From the NCBI RefSeq assembly GCF_045920555.1, contig NZ_CP174509.1, positions 1,054,001 through 1,118,000 on the forward strand: a stretch of DNA of 64,000 bases, read 5' to 3'. The notes below the pieces were generated by a model, which had not been told where the DNA came from, searched no databases, and saw only the letters and a list, made by a program, of their open reading frames with translations. Origin of the DNA: Pseudalkalibacillus sp045920555 (lineage in GTDB: Bacteria > Bacillota > Bacilli > Bacillales > Fictibacillaceae). The translations under genes and the position numbers were made by a program. The stretch's first letter is position 1. Every line of letters starts with the position of its first letter. Below, in pieces: positions 8,288 to 17,251 of the stretch.

Positions 8288-8773
8288 ATGAGGATTCGAT
8301 ACCTTATGATGGCGGCGATTTTCATCGGGATCGCGTTGTCATTTATTCCAAAGTCATACCTGATCCTCAAAACAGATGCCGATATCAAGGCCATCCAACC
8401 AGCTGCAGCAGAAACCTCGTTTACGATCCAATGGCGTCACTCGGTTGAGAAAGAATTATGGGAAGAATTTTTCAAAATAAAAGAGAACAGGATTTATATT
8501 GATGGAACAAGATTCAAAACCTTCGGGGCTGGTGTTCCAAGCAATGCAGGTAATGATACGTATATAAAAGATGGCTGGGTGCACATGGTCGGAATCGATC
8601 GTGAAATCGGGAAAGAACTGCGTGTTCGTACTGGAAAGACCACAAGACACAAGTTCATCATTGATGGAAATGCGATTGAGATGAACCAACCCGGTACATC
8701 ATACACTATTGAAACGAAAACCATGCCGTCGATCCAAGCATGGTCGCAAAAACTATTAATCGTTGTGAGGTGA
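8288..8773 (+). CDS. DUF1850 protein of a TAXI-TRAP transporter
   Basis: A 161-residue protein with one N-terminal membrane helix or signal (about residues 5-22) and the DUF1850 signature IQWRHSVEKELWEEFF, then TRFKTFGAGVPS and a GKELRVRTG strand. DUF1850 genes are regularly found between the TAXI binding protein and the fused permease, as here. A role as a membrane-anchored accessory factor is likely but unproven. The start at 8288 follows directly after the terminator T run and has only a weak ribosome site, so translation may depend on read-through and coupling. It ends five bases before the permease start. Confidence 0.85.
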   Translation: MRIRYLMMAAIFIGIALSFIPKSYLILKTDADIKAIQPAAAETSFTIQWRHSVEKELWEEFFKIKENRIYIDGTRFKTFGAGVPSNAGNDTYIKDGWVHMVGIDREIGKELRVRTGKTTRHKFIIDGNAIEMNQPGTSYTIETKTMPSIQAWSQKLLIVVR

Positions 8774-8777
8774 GATC

Positions 8778-10916
8778 ATGGCAGAAGAAATGAAAGATGT
8801 GGTCGAAAAATACGACCGGGAAAGCAACATCAGGACCTCTGTAGCAAAACCGGTATTATGGTTCATTACAATTGCAGCCGTTACCTTATCCATTTTCCAT
8901 TTATACACGTCATATGCTGGGGCTCTTGTAGACGTAAAGCAGCGGAGCATCCATCTATATACATTGATGACAATCGGATTCCTCATATATCCGATCTTGA
9001 AGAAGAAAGGGAAAGGAACCGTTCCGATTATTGACTACGTTACAGCTGGGCTCTCCATGTTTGTCGGGATCTATATGCTCATGACGGCAGAGCGGATCAT
9101 CCAAACTGGAGGCCGGATCAATGACACGGATTTTTATGTTGGTATATTGGCGATCATTCTGTTGCTGGAGCTGACACGCCGTGTGACTGGATGGGGTCTC
9201 GTCATTTTAGGCATCGGATTCCTCGCATATGGATTCTATGTAAAGCTATCGATTTATCCGGAATTGACAAGTCCGGTCGTTCTGAGTGTCTCGAAACAGA
9301 TCATCGCGCAACTCGTTTATATAACTGAAGGGGTTTTAGGGACGGCGATTGGCGTTTCGGCTTCTTATATCATACTTTTCATTTTATTCGGTGCATTTCT
9401 CGGGAAGTCTGGGATGGGTCAATTATTCAACGATCTTGCATTAGCTGTTGCAGGCCATACGAAAGGCGGACCAGCAAAAGTGGCTGTCCTTGCCAGCGGG
9501 TTCCTCGGCTCGATCAACGGTTCAGCAATTGCCAACGTCGTTACGACAGGTACCTTCACCATCCCGTTAATGAAGAAGATCGGATATAAAAGAGAGTTTG
9601 CTGGCGCTGTTGAAGCAGCAGCCAGTGTCGGAGGTCAAATTTTACCGCCGATTATGGGAGCAGCAGCCTTCATCATGGCTGAAAACCTCAACATTCCTTA
9701 CACGAAGGTCATCCTAGCTGGAATCATCCCAGCGTTACTCTATTACATCGGGATTCTTCTGCAAGTCCATTTCCGGGCTTCGAAACGGGGATTGAAAGGC
9801 ATTCCGAAAGCAGAACTCCCGCGGTTGAAGGAAGTCATGGTGGAACGGGGGCATCTATTGATCCCGATGTTCATCCTTTTGTACCTGCTTTTCTCAGGAA
9901 AAACACCATTCTTCGCCGCCTTCTGGTCGATTATTGCAACTGTCGTCATCGCAGGCTCATCCCGGATGCTAGCGGTCATGTCAGCTGTTTCGCTCGGATT
10001 GATCTTCGGACCTGCATTGACGGGCGGTTCATTGCGCAGCGACTGGTGGGAACTCGTTCTTATCATTGCAATTCCCGCTGCAATCAATATCTGGCGTAAA
10101 TTTTTAAAAATTGAAGCGGAAGAAGTGGACATTAAGGATTGTGCAGAAGCACTTGAAAACGGGGCAAGGACGACGATTCCCGTGGCACTCGCTTGTGGGG
10201 CGGTAGGTATTGTCGTCGGTATCGCTTCTCTTACAGGGGTTGCCCTTGAAATTGCGAACAGCATCGTAAGTATTGGTGCAGCTGTCAATAGCCCGCTCAT
10301 CCAACTTCTTATCACGCTTGTATTGACGATGATCACTTCCATCATCTTAGGAATGGGATTGCCGAGTATTCCGACCTATATCATCACAAGTACGATGGCG
10401 GCACCGATCCTTTTACAATTGCCGCTTTTCCAGGAACTCACCGGTAGTACAGCGAATGCAGTATTTGTTGCACATATGTTTGTTTTCTATTTCGGTATTT
10501 TTGCTAACATCACACCGCCTGTCGCGCTCGCCGCCTTTGCGGGAGCAGGTATCAGCGGTGGGAATCCGAACAAGACAGGTGTACAAGCGATGGTCCTTGC
10601 TATTGCAGGCTTCATCGTCCCGTTCATGTTTGTGTTTTCACCGGAAATGCTCATGCTTGATGCAACCTTCACAACTGTCTTACTCATTGTCGTTACTTCC
10701 TTATTAGGTGTTTTCCTGTTATCGGTTACGGTAGAAGGTTACATCAATGAACGAGTGCCGGCATCGTTGCGTATCATTTCATGTATTGGAGCGTTGCTCT
10801 TGATTTATCCAGGATTGTTTACAGATTTGATCGGTTTAGGGGTGTTGGTACTTCTCATCGTAACGGCTTATGTGAAAAAATCAACTTCGTCTGAAACGTC
10901 GCTTTCAGCAAAATAA
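8778..10916 (+). CDS. TRAP transporter permease, fused 4TM/12TM (TAXI class)
   Basis: A 712-residue integral membrane protein in which the small (DctQ-like) and large (DctM-like) TRAP subunits are one chain, the usual form in TAXI systems. Many hydrophobic segments are visible from about residue 30 to the C terminus. DctM-type features include GFLGSINGSAIANVVTTG, IGYKREFAGAVEAAAS with GGQILPPIMGAAAF, and a second half with ILGMGLPSIPTYI and FGIFANITPPVALAAF. ATG at 8778 follows GTGAGATC. It drives Na+ or H+ coupled uptake of the solute delivered by the lipoprotein. Confidence 0.93.
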   Translation: MAEEMKDVVEKYDRESNIRTSVAKPVLWFITIAAVTLSIFHLYTSYAGALVDVKQRSIHLYTLMTIGFLIYPILKKKGKGTVPIIDYVTAGLSMFVGIYMLMTAERIIQTGGRINDTDFYVGILAIILLLELTRRVTGWGLVILGIGFLAYGFYVKLSIYPELTSPVVLSVSKQIIAQLVYITEGVLGTAIGVSASYIILFILFGAFLGKSGMGQLFNDLALAVAGHTKGGPAKVAVLASGFLGSINGSAIANVVTTGTFTIPLMKKIGYKREFAGAVEAAASVGGQILPPIMGAAAFIMAENLNIPYTKVILAGIIPALLYYIGILLQVHFRASKRGLKGIPKAELPRLKEVMVERGHLLIPMFILLYLLFSGKTPFFAAFWSIIATVVIAGSSRMLAVMSAVSLGLIFGPALTGGSLRSDWWELVLIIAIPAAINIWRKFLKIEAEEVDIKDCAEALENGARTTIPVALACGAVGIVVGIASLTGVALEIANSIVSIGAAVNSPLIQLLITLVLTMITSIILGMGLPSIPTYIITSTMAAPILLQLPLFQELTGSTANAVFVAHMFVFYFGIFANITPPVALAAFAGAGISGGNPNKTGVQAMVLAIAGFIVPFMFVFSPEMLMLDATFTTVLLIVVTSLLGVFLLSVTVEGYINERVPASLRIISCIGALLLIYPGLFTDLIGLGVLVLLIVTAYVKKSTSSETSLSAK

Positions 10917-10930
10917 CCGGAGGTGTAAAA

Positions 10931-11839
10931 ATGCGTTTGGCAACAATCAAGGTAGGGGATAAAGAGAGTGCTGCCGTTATTGTGGACGGTAAAGTAATCG
11001 TACTATCAGAAATCAATCGTTACTTGAACCTTGATCATCCGGAAACATTATATGAATTGATCCAGCCAGAAACATTCAGTACCTTGCGAAGCTGGTGGGA
11101 TTCAGTTGATTTGCAACGGCTGAAAAATGACCTTGGACATCCGGTAGAGAGCGTTCCATTCGGCCCTCTCTACCGCCATCCTCGAAAAATATGGGGAATC
11201 GGTCTCAACTATGTCGAGCACGCTTCAGACCTTCATGAAAAAGCCCCCTCTACAGAACCAGCAAGTTTTATGAAACCTGATACGACGATCATCGGACCAG
11301 AGGAGACGATCAACATCCCTCATCAATCCGAGAGAACAACAGCGGAAGCGGAGTTAGGTGTCATTATCGGTAAAATGTGCAAGGATGTTTCGGAAGAGGA
11401 AGCGGAGTCTTATATTGCTGGTTACACGACGATCATCGATATGACGGCAGAAGATATTTTACAAGTCAATCCAAGGTATTTGACACGATCGAAAAGCTTC
11501 GACACTTTTTTCAGTTTCGGACCGGAGGTCGTGACACCCGACGAAATTGAGGATTTAGCGAATTTGGAAGTCTCTACTATGATTAATGGCAAACTCCATC
11601 GTAAAAATAAAGTACAAAACATGACCTTCAACCCACATTATCTAGTGAGCTTCCATTCAAAAGTGATGACACTGCTTCCAGGCGATATCATTTCAACAGG
11701 GACACCTGGTGCGGTCGTGATCCGGGATGGAGATGTGGTCGAATGCCACATTGAAGGATTCCGTCCCCTCATCAACCAAGTCAAGGACCTAAAGGGAAGA
11801 AAGGAAGAATCAGAACATGGACTTACAATTGAAAAATAA
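10931..11839 (+). CDS. Fumarylacetoacetate hydrolase-family protein
   Basis: Cytoplasmic metal-dependent hydrolase, decarboxylase or isomerase of the FAH superfamily. The catalytic domain begins at WGIGLNYVEHA (about residue 93). Metal-binding acidic residues lie in TTAEAELGVIIGK and the conserved Asp in TTIIDMTAED; the C-terminal GDIISTGTPGAV is diagnostic. ATG at 10931 follows CCGGAGGTG, 14 bases after the permease stop. Members act on 2-oxo acids and acylpyruvates, so the transporter may import an aromatic or oxo-acid compound that this enzyme processes; inference only. Confidence 0.9.
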   Translation: MRLATIKVGDKESAAVIVDGKVIVLSEINRYLNLDHPETLYELIQPETFSTLRSWWDSVDLQRLKNDLGHPVESVPFGPLYRHPRKIWGIGLNYVEHASDLHEKAPSTEPASFMKPDTTIIGPEETINIPHQSERTTAEAELGVIIGKMCKDVSEEEAESYIAGYTTIIDMTAEDILQVNPRYLTRSKSFDTFFSFGPEVVTPDEIEDLANLEVSTMINGKLHRKNKVQNMTFNPHYLVSFHSKVMTLLPGDIISTGTPGAVVIRDGDVVECHIEGFRPLINQVKDLKGRKEESEHGLTIEK

Positions 11840-12608
11840 AAGCGTCATCGTGACAGCTGGTAGCAAAGGATTAGGTAAAGCTACAGCTATGGAATTTGCC
11901 AGAGAAGGCGCAAAAGTCCTAATTGCTAGTCGTAATGAGGAACAGCTTGAACAAGCGAAAGAGGAAATCTACCAGGAGACACGGAATGAAAATGTCGATT
12001 ATGTCATCTGCGACATCACGGATTATGGTCAGATTAAAAATCTTGTGAACACTGCGGTGGAAAAGAACGGAACAGTGGATGTGTTGATCAACAATGCAGG
12101 CGGTCCACCTGCAGGACGTTTTGAGAACATGCGGGATGAAGACTGGCAAAAATCGTTTGAGCTCAACTTGTTGAGCTTCATCCGTCTGATCCGTGAGGCC
12201 CTTCCGCATATGCAAAAGCAACAAAGCGGGCGCATCATCAATTTTGCCTCATCTTCCATCAAACAACCGCTTGATAACTTGATCTTATCAAACACATTCC
12301 GGGCAGGGATTGTCGGTCTCGCCAAAAGCCTTTCCCAGGAGCTTGCTGAGCACCAGATTCTCGTAAACACCGTCGGCCCTGGGCGAATTGATACGGACCG
12401 GGTCGCTGAATTGGATGAAATCCGTGCAGGGCAGCTCGGGGTGTCCTTTGAAGAACACGTTAAAAACACGGAAAAGACAATACCACTTCAACGCTACGGA
12501 ACGCCTGAGGAATTCGCAAGAATGGTTGTTTTCCTAGGATCAGGAGCCAACACCTACGTGACAGGACAATCATTCCTTGTCGACGGTGGTATGGTCAAAG
12601 CATTGTAA
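11817..12608 (+). CDS. SDR-family protein with altered catalytic site
   Basis: A 263-residue Rossmann-fold protein of the classical SDR superfamily: TAGSKGLGKATA at the N terminus, NNAGGPP near residue 93 and the end GQSFLVDGGMVKAL. The catalytic YxxxK is replaced: the expected position reads SNTFRAG, so Tyr becomes Ser and Lys becomes Arg, while the Ser-rich strand FASSSIKQ remains. This matches a known atypical subgroup close to beta-ketoacyl reductases. It may bind substrate or NAD(P)H without normal dehydrogenase chemistry. The gene overlaps the FAH gene by 23 bases and ends the operon. Confidence 0.88.
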   Translation: MDLQLKNKSVIVTAGSKGLGKATAMEFAREGAKVLIASRNEEQLEQAKEEIYQETRNENVDYVICDITDYGQIKNLVNTAVEKNGTVDVLINNAGGPPAGRFENMRDEDWQKSFELNLLSFIRLIREALPHMQKQQSGRIINFASSSIKQPLDNLILSNTFRAGIVGLAKSLSQELAEHQILVNTVGPGRIDTDRVAELDEIRAGQLGVSFEEHVKNTEKTIPLQRYGTPEEFARMVVFLGSGANTYVTGQSFLVDGGMVKAL

Positions 12609-12618
12609 AACAAAAAGT

Positions 12619-12653
12619 GGAGGACAATTTTCGAAAATTGTCTTCCTTTTTTT
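12619..12653 (+). terminator. Operon terminator
   Basis: Long stem GGAGGACAATTTTCGAAAATTGTCTTCC folding on itself with a T7 tail. It ends the TRAP/FAH/SDR transcript. The sequence quoted runs over a central TCGA turn; both arms are given as the 13-base halves. Confidence 0.88.
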
Positions 12654-12664
12654 ATTTAATAGAA

Positions 12665-12695
12665 AAGGAAAACTCGTTCCAGGTGAGTTTTCCTT
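12665..12695. terminator. Second hairpin, AAGGAAAACTC / GAGTTTTCCTT
   Basis: An 11-base perfect stem with a 9-base loop directly after the operon terminator. It lacks a long T run on the plus strand. It could end transcription of the minus-strand genes to its right, though it lies beyond the array at 12729. Confidence 0.5.
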
Positions 12696-12728
12696 CAGAT
12701 TAGTGTCCGACTAGGCTGTAAGCTCCGC

Positions 12729-12845
12729 ATCTTTAAAAACAGTGGGTCTATCTTTAAGAAATGAAAATTTTCTTTAAAAATCTGAATTTATCTTTAAAAA
12801 TCAGAAATTACCATTAATTCTAAGAAATTATCTTTAAAACGACAA
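12729..12845. repeat. Degenerate 20-bp periodic array, word ATCTTTAAAAA
   Basis: The word ATCTTTAAAAA or a close variant begins near 12729, 12749, 12770, 12789 and 12829, at steps of 20, 21, 19 and 40 bp, with variable sequence between. The same word builds the array at 36513, some 24 kb away. It lies between the operon terminators and the half-MFS pseudogene. Confidence 0.65.
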
Positions 12846-12856
12846 TCTCCAATTTT

Positions 12857-13428
12857 TCAGCTTTTTACCTTTATTAGGATTCTGTTCCGGTTGCTCATCC
12901 CCATTACGACGAGGCCGCTCCCGAAATAGAGTGCTGAACTCATATAAAAGATAAAATTGATGGTTAAGTAATCTGCAAGATAGCCACCGGCAATGATCGC
13001 AACAGCTGAAAAGACGATGTCCAGAAGTGATAGTTTCCGATTTTTACACCACGCTCAGCCCCATCCGTAAATTCAGCAATCATGATTTTCTCACCGTGCT
13101 TTTGAAGTGCGCCGAACATACCGAGCAAAAGTTGGATTGCATATACCTGTCCGATACTTGATACATACGGGAAAAACAAAAGTACGCCAGCCATCCCCCA
13201 TGCATTTACGAGTAAAAACAACCGATGATCGATCCGCGAAGACAATCGGCCGATGACAGGGTGGAGGATGGCTGAGCTTAAACCGAAAAGCCCGTAAGAT
13301 AAACCGAATTGCGCAAAGCTTGAGCCGACATTTTTAATGAACAGAATATAGAACGGGAAAATAAGACTGCTTGCAAAGAACACGCTGCTCTGTGAAATGA
13401 TCAATCCTTTCAATCCCGCTTCATTCAT
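12857..13428 (-). pseudogene. Half-size MFS transporter, frameshifted
   Basis: The first 140 residues read in one frame from ATG at 13428 and look like the start of a major facilitator protein: LKGLIISQSSVFFASS, a FPFYILFIKNVG helix, LHPVIGRLSSRIDHR (loop 2-3 motif) and GNYHFWTS. Near 13009-13022 the frame changes; the following sense (FSAVAIIAGGYLADYLTINFIFYMSS) continues in another frame to a TGA at 12857. Together they would give about 190 residues with six helices, half a normal MFS carrier, so the gene was either a half-transporter or already truncated. It overlaps the stop of the FAD oxidase gene by four bases (ATGA), so it was its partner in an operon. Confidence 0.75.
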
Positions 13429-14864
13429 TGTTTATACTCCTCGTAAAAAAAGTTGGTGAACCGCTCAGACGGATCGTATTGTTTCTTCTTCTCAAAAAAC
13501 TCTTCAGATCTTGGATAGGCTCGCTTCATCTGATCCTTTGTTGGGTAAGGCATATACGGCAAGTAATAGCTTCCTCCATGAGCTAATGTTACATCGATCA
13601 TTTTCCGTACTACCCCTTCGGTTTTTTTCTGTTCTTTTTCAGACAAGCCCTGGTTGATGAGCAAGACAAGTGCGAACATTTTCTCATCTGAATATGAGAG
13701 GACGGGTCCTTCATCGTGATTGACGTACCGGACAGTGATGTTCAACAGATTAAGCTCTTCTTTCGTCAACACGTCACGCAAGTCATCGATGTAATCTGCA
13801 AACGAATCTACTGGAACGAAATACTCCTGAAGTACATCGTTGTCGTTTTCAGCTTCGTATTCAAGAAACTTCGATTCACTGCGCATCACATTATTCCGTG
13901 AAATCAAGTCTCCATTGGTTTGTAAAAAATATTGCTTCTGAAGGTTCCAAAAAACATCCTTTGCCCAATCAAAATCACGGGCCATCCCTAATGCGAATTT
14001 CGATACTCTAGTCATATGTTCTTTGCTAAGATCATCATGCTCTTGAAGGGCTCCTTTTTCAGAGACAAGTTGATAGTTCGTTACATACATTTCGGTCAAG
14101 AACGAATCAGGAGCATTCGAAAGACGGGCAAGATGCATTTTAGCATTTTGATTGTCTAAGACCTTCTCCCGGAAATAATCGCGGTATTCGGTGTAATCAA
14201 GCATTTCAGTATTCATTTCATACAGTTCGTCATCCATCAATTGGAGCTCTACATCCAAAATCACACCGAACAATCCATAACCGCCAAGAGCGAGAAAGAA
14301 AAGCTCACTATTCTGTTCCCGGCTGACGGTGAGGATTTCTCCATCAGCTGTAAGGAGCCGAAAAGAGTTGACCGTACTGTTGAGCGAGCCTTTCCTGATG
14401 TCCCGGCCGTGTGCATTGACACTGATCGAACCGCCAACAGTAAAAATGTTCTGTGATTGCATCACTTGAATGGCAAGACCATGTTTGTTTATAAACTGCT
14501 GTATATCGACCCAGGTTGCCCCGCTCTGGACAGTGATCGTCTTTTTTTCTTTATCGAAATCAAGGATTTTGTTGTAGCCTGTCATCTCAAGCACAACCGA
14601 ATCATGATAATATGTATGGCCGCCCATGCTATGACGCTTTCCAGCAATCGAGACCTTTAAATTCTCTTGGTTAGCTTCATCAATGACTTCCTGGATACTT
14701 GAAAGTTCTGTTTCTTTTACCACCTTTCTAATCTTGACCGGCATCAGTTTTCCGACATCTGTCATATAGTCATCTGAAACCACTGAAGATGGCTTATGAA
14801 CAGAGAACGTAAAAAGCGAAATATAAAGAGCGACACCAATGACTAACACGAATAATCTTTTCAT
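13425..14864 (-). CDS. Membrane-anchored FAD-linked oxidase (aldonolactone oxidase-like)
   Basis: A 479-residue flavoprotein with an N-terminal signal anchor (about residues 4-22). The FAD_binding_4 (PCMH) domain begins near residue 55 and includes VSIAGKRHSMGGHTYY, where the HS motif is the usual flavin contact site, VQSGATWVDIQQFI, FTVGGSISVNAHGRD and GGYGLFGVILDVEL. The C-terminal part has the lactone-oxidase type end with GGSYYLPYMPYPT. The substrate is not evident; sugar lactones, alditols or sterols are possible. ATG at 14864 follows GGGGTGGGG. Its promoter would lie in the spacer that also holds a repeat element at 14946. Confidence 0.85.
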   Translation of the reverse strand: MKRLFVLVIGVALYISLFTFSVHKPSSVVSDDYMTDVGKLMPVKIRKVVKETELSSIQEVIDEANQENLKVSIAGKRHSMGGHTYYHDSVVLEMTGYNKILDFDKEKKTITVQSGATWVDIQQFINKHGLAIQVMQSQNIFTVGGSISVNAHGRDIRKGSLNSTVNSFRLLTADGEILTVSREQNSELFFLALGGYGLFGVILDVELQLMDDELYEMNTEMLDYTEYRDYFREKVLDNQNAKMHLARLSNAPDSFLTEMYVTNYQLVSEKGALQEHDDLSKEHMTRVSKFALGMARDFDWAKDVFWNLQKQYFLQTNGDLISRNNVMRSESKFLEYEAENDNDVLQEYFVPVDSFADYIDDLRDVLTKEELNLLNITVRYVNHDEGPVLSYSDEKMFALVLLINQGLSEKEQKKTEGVVRKMIDVTLAHGGSYYLPYMPYPTKDQMKRAYPRSEEFFEKKKQYDPSERFTNFFYEEYKQ

Positions 14865-14945
14865 ATGGACCCCACCCCAACAATAGAGTAAATAATTATA
14901 TTTAGTGTAATTTTACACTTTTTAGAGATGATTACAAGTAGGAAA

Positions 14946-15193
14946 TGGAAAAAGTTTTTCATGAGGATTCAATAAGCTGTTTTCTAAAAGTTTGGTGCCA
15001 ATTGAATACTGATAAGGAGATGAAATGAAATGAAAGACTATAGAAATGGAAATATGCGAGACTCCTGCGGGAAAGCAAGCTAAGCGAGACCACGTAAGCG
15101 AGGAATGAGCTGAGGAGGCTTGCAGATTGCCCGCGGAAAGCGAGTATATTTTCAATTTGTAAAAAACAACAAGCGACCCGTGAAACTTTTTCC
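14946..15193. repeat. Terminal-inverted-repeat element, copy 1
   Basis: The outer arms GGAAAAAGTTTTTCAT (14946) and GTGAAACTTTTTCC (15180) face each other. Inside are AAGCTGTTTTCTAAAAGTTTGG on the left, a GC-rich core with GACTCCTGCGGGAAAGCAAGC and GAGGAGGCTTGCAGATTGCC, CGCGGAAAGCG, and AAAAAACAACAAGCG on the right. The core is shared with copies at 19909, 30663, 41790, 51504 and 52648. No protein is encoded. It fills most of the 372-base gap between 14865 and 15237. Confidence 0.75.
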
Positions 15194-15237
15194 AGCAAAA
15201 CCCGTACTTAGTAGTAAGAATATTAGGGGGGATTTGG

Positions 15238-16176
15238 ATGGTCAAAGATCTTAACGAACAACTCATCTTGATCAAAGGAAATCTCAGAAAGAAACAGAAA
15301 TGGGAAAAGCAATTGATGGACTATAAAAAAGAATTGACAGATATCAAGCTTATGATCAGCGATCTGAAGGAAAAACTGTCATCTGAACAGTCAGATGTAG
15401 AAAAGCTGGAAGGATTTAGTGTGACCAGGTGGTTATTAACGTTAAAAGGGACGAAGGAAGAACAGTTAGACAAGGAAAAACAAGAAGTAGCCACAGTCCA
15501 ATTGAAATTGGAAGAAGCGATACAATCAAAGGATGAAGTAGACGAAACGATCGATGAACTGAATAAAAAAATAAAATCATTGGGAAATGTTGGAAAATAA
15601 TATACCGACATTCTTCATAGGAAAGAAAGGTACATACTCGGGAATAATTCTCCTGCATCCATCCAATTAGATAAACTGACAGAACTGGAAGGGGATATGA
15701 GCGCTTTTCTCAATGAATTGAATGAAGCGATCAGTGCCGGTAATCTAGTTGATCAATCCCTTGGAAATGCCGTCGAATTCCTCGAGAAAGCGAAAGGATG
15801 GGGAACATTTGACCTGCTGGGTGGAGGTACGATTTCAGGTGCGATAAAACATAACCATATCGACCGGGCTACAGAATACATCCATCAAGCCCAAAGCAGG
15901 ATGCGCCAATTTCAAAAAGAACTATCAGATATCGAGGGAGAGGCAGATATTCAGGTGAATATTCCTGGTTTGTTGAAATTCGCCGACTTTTTCTTTGATG
16001 GGTTGATCTCGGACTGGATGGTACAAGGAAGGATAGAAGAATCACTCGATCAAACAAAAGCTCATCACGGGCAAATAAATGCCATTCTGTCAGATCTTAA
16101 GGGACAAGTAACGCAGAAAAGGCGCGAGCTTGAAGAGATCCAAACCGAGAGAAAGAAACTTGTCGAAAGTGTTTAA
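15238..16176 (+). pseudogene. Coiled-coil protein gene split by one in-frame TAA
   Basis: An unrecognised, strongly helical protein. The first part (15238-15597, 120 residues) is charged heptad-like sequence with LKEKLSSEQSDVEKLEGF and FSVTRWLLTLKG. A TAA at 15598-15600 interrupts it; the same frame then stays open (YTDILHRKERYI...) through an ATG at 15697 to a TAA at 16174, giving about 312 residues in total. The second part has GNAVEFLEKAKGWGTFDLLGGGTISGAI and a further helical region. The reading frame is unchanged, so a single substitution or a readthrough codon explains the split. ATG or nearby GTG starts for the second half lack a good ribosome site. The protein could be a membrane-associated or cytoplasmic scaffold; no function is proposed. 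Confidence 0.75.
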
Positions 16177-16182
16177 TTTCAG

Positions 16183-16209
16183 AGACCTTAAACAATGAGG
16201 TCTGTTTTT
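16183..16209 (+). terminator. Short terminator AGACCT / AGGTCT
   Basis: A six-base stem, nine-base loop and GTTTTTA tail after the coiled-coil gene. Between it and 16327 a 35-codon frame runs into the next gene's ribosome site but has no convincing start. Confidence 0.55.
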
Positions 16210-16326
16210 AAAGAAATGGAGGATGTGTTTCGGGTAAGGAATGTTGACCTTTTAGATAAAGAAAAGGACGGGTATACACCAAACAACGCATTGGTTAAAA
16301 TGACACGTAATGAAGGAGGATGAGCC

Positions 16327-17202
16327 TTGACTGAAGTTGAACTCGTGGTAGATGCAAAAGCAACTCTAGGTGAAGGACCGTCTTGGGACCATGAAAATCA
16401 ACTGCTATACTGGGTCGATATTGTAGAAAGCCAGATATTCATCTATGACCCGGATGCTAAAATGAACCGTAAAATCCCATTGGAGCAAATGCCTGGAGCG
16501 GTTGTACAAAGAAAATCCGGAGGTGCTATTGCCGCACTTGATAAAGGTTTCCATACTATCAATCTGGAAACGGATGAGCTCAAACAAATACATGATCCAG
16601 AACCACATCTCCCTGGTAATCGTTTCAATGATGGGAAATGCGACCCTGCTGGCAGGTTCTGGGCGGGAACGATTGACGAAAATCGTGATGGAAATGCAGC
16701 TCTTTATTGTTTGGACATAGACATGAAAGTCACTAAGAAAATCGATAATGTAAGTAACTCGAATGGACTAGCCTGGTCTCTAGACAGTGAATACTTTTAT
16801 TATATCGACACACCAACACAAAAGGTCGTCCGCTATGAGTATGAACCATCTACAGGTGACATTCAGAATCCCCAGGACGTCATCTTGGTTCCAGAAGAAG
16901 AAGGGAAACCTGATGGAATGACGATCGATACTGAAGGCATGCTTTGGATTGCTCACTGGGGAGGTTCAAAAGTGTCCCGGTGGAATCCAATGACTGGTGA
17001 TCAGATACAAGAAATTGCTGTACCTGCACGTAATGTGACCAGCTGTACCTTTGGAGGGAAGGATTTGAATGAGTTGTTTATCACGACTGCTCGAAAAGGG
17101 ATGGATAAAGATGAGCTAGAAACCTATCCAAATGCCGGGGGCTTGTTTAAAGTCACCTTTGACGAAGTGAAAGGAATCCCTTCTCCGAAATTCGGAGGTT
17201 AA
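16327..17202 (+). CDS. SMP-30/gluconolactonase/LRE-family protein (regucalcin-like)
   Basis: A 291-residue six-bladed beta-propeller lactonase. Family features: LGEGPSWDHENQLLYWVDI near residue 15, with the metal-binding Glu; RFNDGKCDPAGRFWAGT with the conserved Asn/Asp; SNSNGLAWSLDSEYFYYIDT; and KPDGMTIDTEGMLWIAHWGG with the catalytic Asp. It hydrolyses sugar lactones such as gluconolactone in known members. TTG at 16327 follows GAAGGAGGATGA. The FAD-linked lactone-oxidase-like enzyme lies 1.5 kb away on the other strand, which may or may not be related. It is probably monocistronic or paired with the following GNAT gene. Confidence 0.9.
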   Translation: MTEVELVVDAKATLGEGPSWDHENQLLYWVDIVESQIFIYDPDAKMNRKIPLEQMPGAVVQRKSGGAIAALDKGFHTINLETDELKQIHDPEPHLPGNRFNDGKCDPAGRFWAGTIDENRDGNAALYCLDIDMKVTKKIDNVSNSNGLAWSLDSEYFYYIDTPTQKVVRYEYEPSTGDIQNPQDVILVPEEEGKPDGMTIDTEGMLWIAHWGGSKVSRWNPMTGDQIQEIAVPARNVTSCTFGGKDLNELFITTARKGMDKDELETYPNAGGLFKVTFDEVKGIPSPKFGG

Positions 17203-17251
17203 GCCATATCTAAAAATACCCTTTATCAAAAAATGAAAGGAGCCAGGTCCT

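Noticed and set aside
9743..10345. A 200-residue minus-strand frame inside the TRAP permease
   Set aside because: Antisense shadow of a long hydrophobic coding sequence, without ribosome site or recognisable domain.
16216..16323. A 35-codon open frame (MEDVFRVRNVDLLDKEKDG) just before the regucalcin-like gene
   Set aside because: No ribosome binding site before its ATG, it starts right behind a terminator, and its stop merely overlaps the next gene's ribosome site. Not enough for a gene call.
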